Shown piece after piece: positions 61,594 to 62,357 of a stretch of 62,357 nucleotides of DNA. The position numbers were made by a program, and so were the translations under genes. Source of the stretch: Roseibium aggregatum IAM 12614. Lineage in GTDB: Bacteria; Pseudomonadota; Alphaproteobacteria; Rhizobiales; Stappiaceae. Position 1 is the stretch's first letter, and every line of letters begins with the position of its first letter. The stretch covers positions 1-62,357 of the forward strand of contig NZ_AAUW01000030.1 in NCBI RefSeq assembly GCF_000168975.1. Reading direction: 5' to 3'. The notes beneath the pieces were generated by a model. The model was not told where the DNA came from and made no database searches. It worked only from the letters and a program-made list of their open reading frames with translations.

Positions 61594-62357
61594 GTGCCCC
61601 AGTCCAAGCCCCCGAGATCCTACTATGCGCCGACCGGCGGTCATCCCGGTCAGGAAACGCTCCTGACCGACCGGGCCGTCTTTACCGATGCCTATGCGGT
61701 CATCCCGAAAGGCACCATGCGTGACATCGTCACCAGCTATCTGCCTTTCTGGGAAAAGACCCGTCTGTGGGTGCTGTCGCGGCCCCTGTCGGGTTTTGCC
61801 GAAACCTTCTCGCAATATATCGTTGAAGTGTCGCCGGGTGGCGGGTCCGACCGGCCAGAGACCGACCCTTCCGCTGAAGGCGTTCTGTTCGTTGTCGAAG
61901 GCGAGGCCGTTCTGACGGCCGAAGGTCAGCAGTACGACCTGAAGCCCGGAAGCTACGCCTTCCTGCCGCCGCAAACCGACTGGAGCCTGAAGAACACAAG
62001 CAGCGAGCCGGTGCGGTTTCACTGGGTGCGCAAGGCGTTCGAGCCTGTTGAAGGTCTGGAGCGGCCGACACTTTTCGTCACTCACGAAAACGATGTCGAA
62101 CCGAACGCCATGCCCGGTACCGACGGAAAATGGGCAACCACCCGCTTTGTCGATCCGGAAGACGTTCGCCACGACATGCATGTCAACATCGTCACCTTTC
62201 AGCCGGGCGCGGTCATTCCCTTTGCCGAAACTCATGTGATGGAACACGGGCTTTATGTTCTGGAAGGCAAGGCGGTCTATCGCCTTAACCAGGACTGGGT
62301 CGAGGTCGAGGCCGGCGACTACATGTGGCTGCGCGCCTTCTGCCCGCAAGCTGCTAT
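61594..62357 (+). CDS. (S)-ureidoglycine aminohydrolase, bicupin, truncated by the window end
   Basis: 254 codons are visible and the frame is open at the window edge. It reads PRSYYAPTGGHPGQETLLTD at the N-terminus, a first cupin (GVLFVVEGEAVLTAEGQQYDLKPGSYAFLPP) and a second cupin (NIVTFQPGAVIPFAETHVMEHGLYVLEGKAVY), whose His, Glu and His ligands bind Mn2+. This matches AllE/UglYah, which releases ammonia from (S)-ureidoglycine to give ureidoglycolate in purine/allantoin degradation. GTG 61594 has AAGAAGG six bases upstream; TTG 61588 is the alternative. Confidence 0.88.
   Translation, partial: MPQSKPPRSYYAPTGGHPGQETLLTDRAVFTDAYAVIPKGTMRDIVTSYLPFWEKTRLWVLSRPLSGFAETFSQYIVEVSPGGGSDRPETDPSAEGVLFVVEGEAVLTAEGQQYDLKPGSYAFLPPQTDWSLKNTSSEPVRFHWVRKAFEPVEGLERPTLFVTHENDVEPNAMPGTDGKWATTRFVDPEDVRHDMHVNIVTFQPGAVIPFAETHVMEHGLYVLEGKAVYRLNQDWVEVEAGDYMWLRAFCPQAA

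Overview
The window reads as chromosomal DNA of a GC-rich alphaproteobacterium, most likely Hyphomicrobiales and plausibly the Stappiaceae (Roseibium/Labrenzia/Stappia). This is inferred from several things together: a tRNA-His with A73 and no G-1:C73 pair, an Irr-type iron control element, an MbfA ferritin/VIT exporter, an ECF42/DGPF pair, a PdhS-type cell-cycle kinase, phasins, and the palindromic repeats typical of rhizobial-lineage genomes. No species-level marker is present.

Layout. 1-8.2 kb holds small, mostly independent genes: a FabI-like reductase, a frameshifted MASE1-GGDEF gene, a TetR regulator divergent from an OmpV/MipA outer-membrane protein, MAPEG, VOC, an ECF42 sigma factor with its DGPF partner, and MbfA. 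8.4-17.9 kb is a divergent polyamine locus. On the minus strand are a GntR regulator, a glutamine-synthetase-like gamma-glutamyl ligase and a class III aminotransferase. On the plus strand are a second ligase and a complete PotFGHI-type ABC importer. Palindromes with a GTGATCAC core lie on both sides of the regulator gene. 18-20.4 kb holds two tandem GNAT_6 paralogues behind a 12-bp inverted repeat. 20.9-22.3 kb is the scoAB ketoacid CoA-transferase operon. 22.6-26.7 kb has a GGDEF-EAL protein convergent with a second-type FtsH. 26.8-30 kb has a ferric-iron ABC permease and binding protein with an Irr-box-like site but no ATPase gene.

30.1-37.3 kb contains a DUF4336 gene, a 1563-residue histidine kinase related to PdhS with an enormous acidic middle segment, two phasin genes (the second behind TGC-rich repeats resembling PhaR sites), and tRNA-His. 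Just 3' of the tRNA is a visibly less GC-rich stretch with one accessory periplasmic protein. 39-43.6 kb has an SDR, ChaC, and ada translationally coupled to a 2OG-Fe(II) dioxygenase, which looks like an ada-alkB analogue. 43.7-51.9 kb is a second divergent catabolic locus: GntR plus a YdiJ-like FAD/Fe-S dehydrogenase on one side, and an aminotransferase plus a TctCBA transporter on the other. 52-58 kb is a mix of small housekeeping and transport genes (GNAT, pirin, DUF3291, TauE, AzlCD, a kinase fusion).

58.2-59.6 kb carries an IS110-family element beside a REP-like palindromic repeat. Its upstream non-coding end is highly structured and looks like a bridge RNA; it shares a 10-mer with the neighbouring repeat. 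The window ends with a TPP-dependent enzyme and a truncated (S)-ureidoglycine aminohydrolase gene.

The most interesting items are the candidate bridge RNA and its possible target match, the PdhS-like kinase with the giant acidic insert, the ada/dioxygenase pair, the TctCBA/YdiJ locus of unknown substrate, and the apparent CTG start of the TetR regulator.
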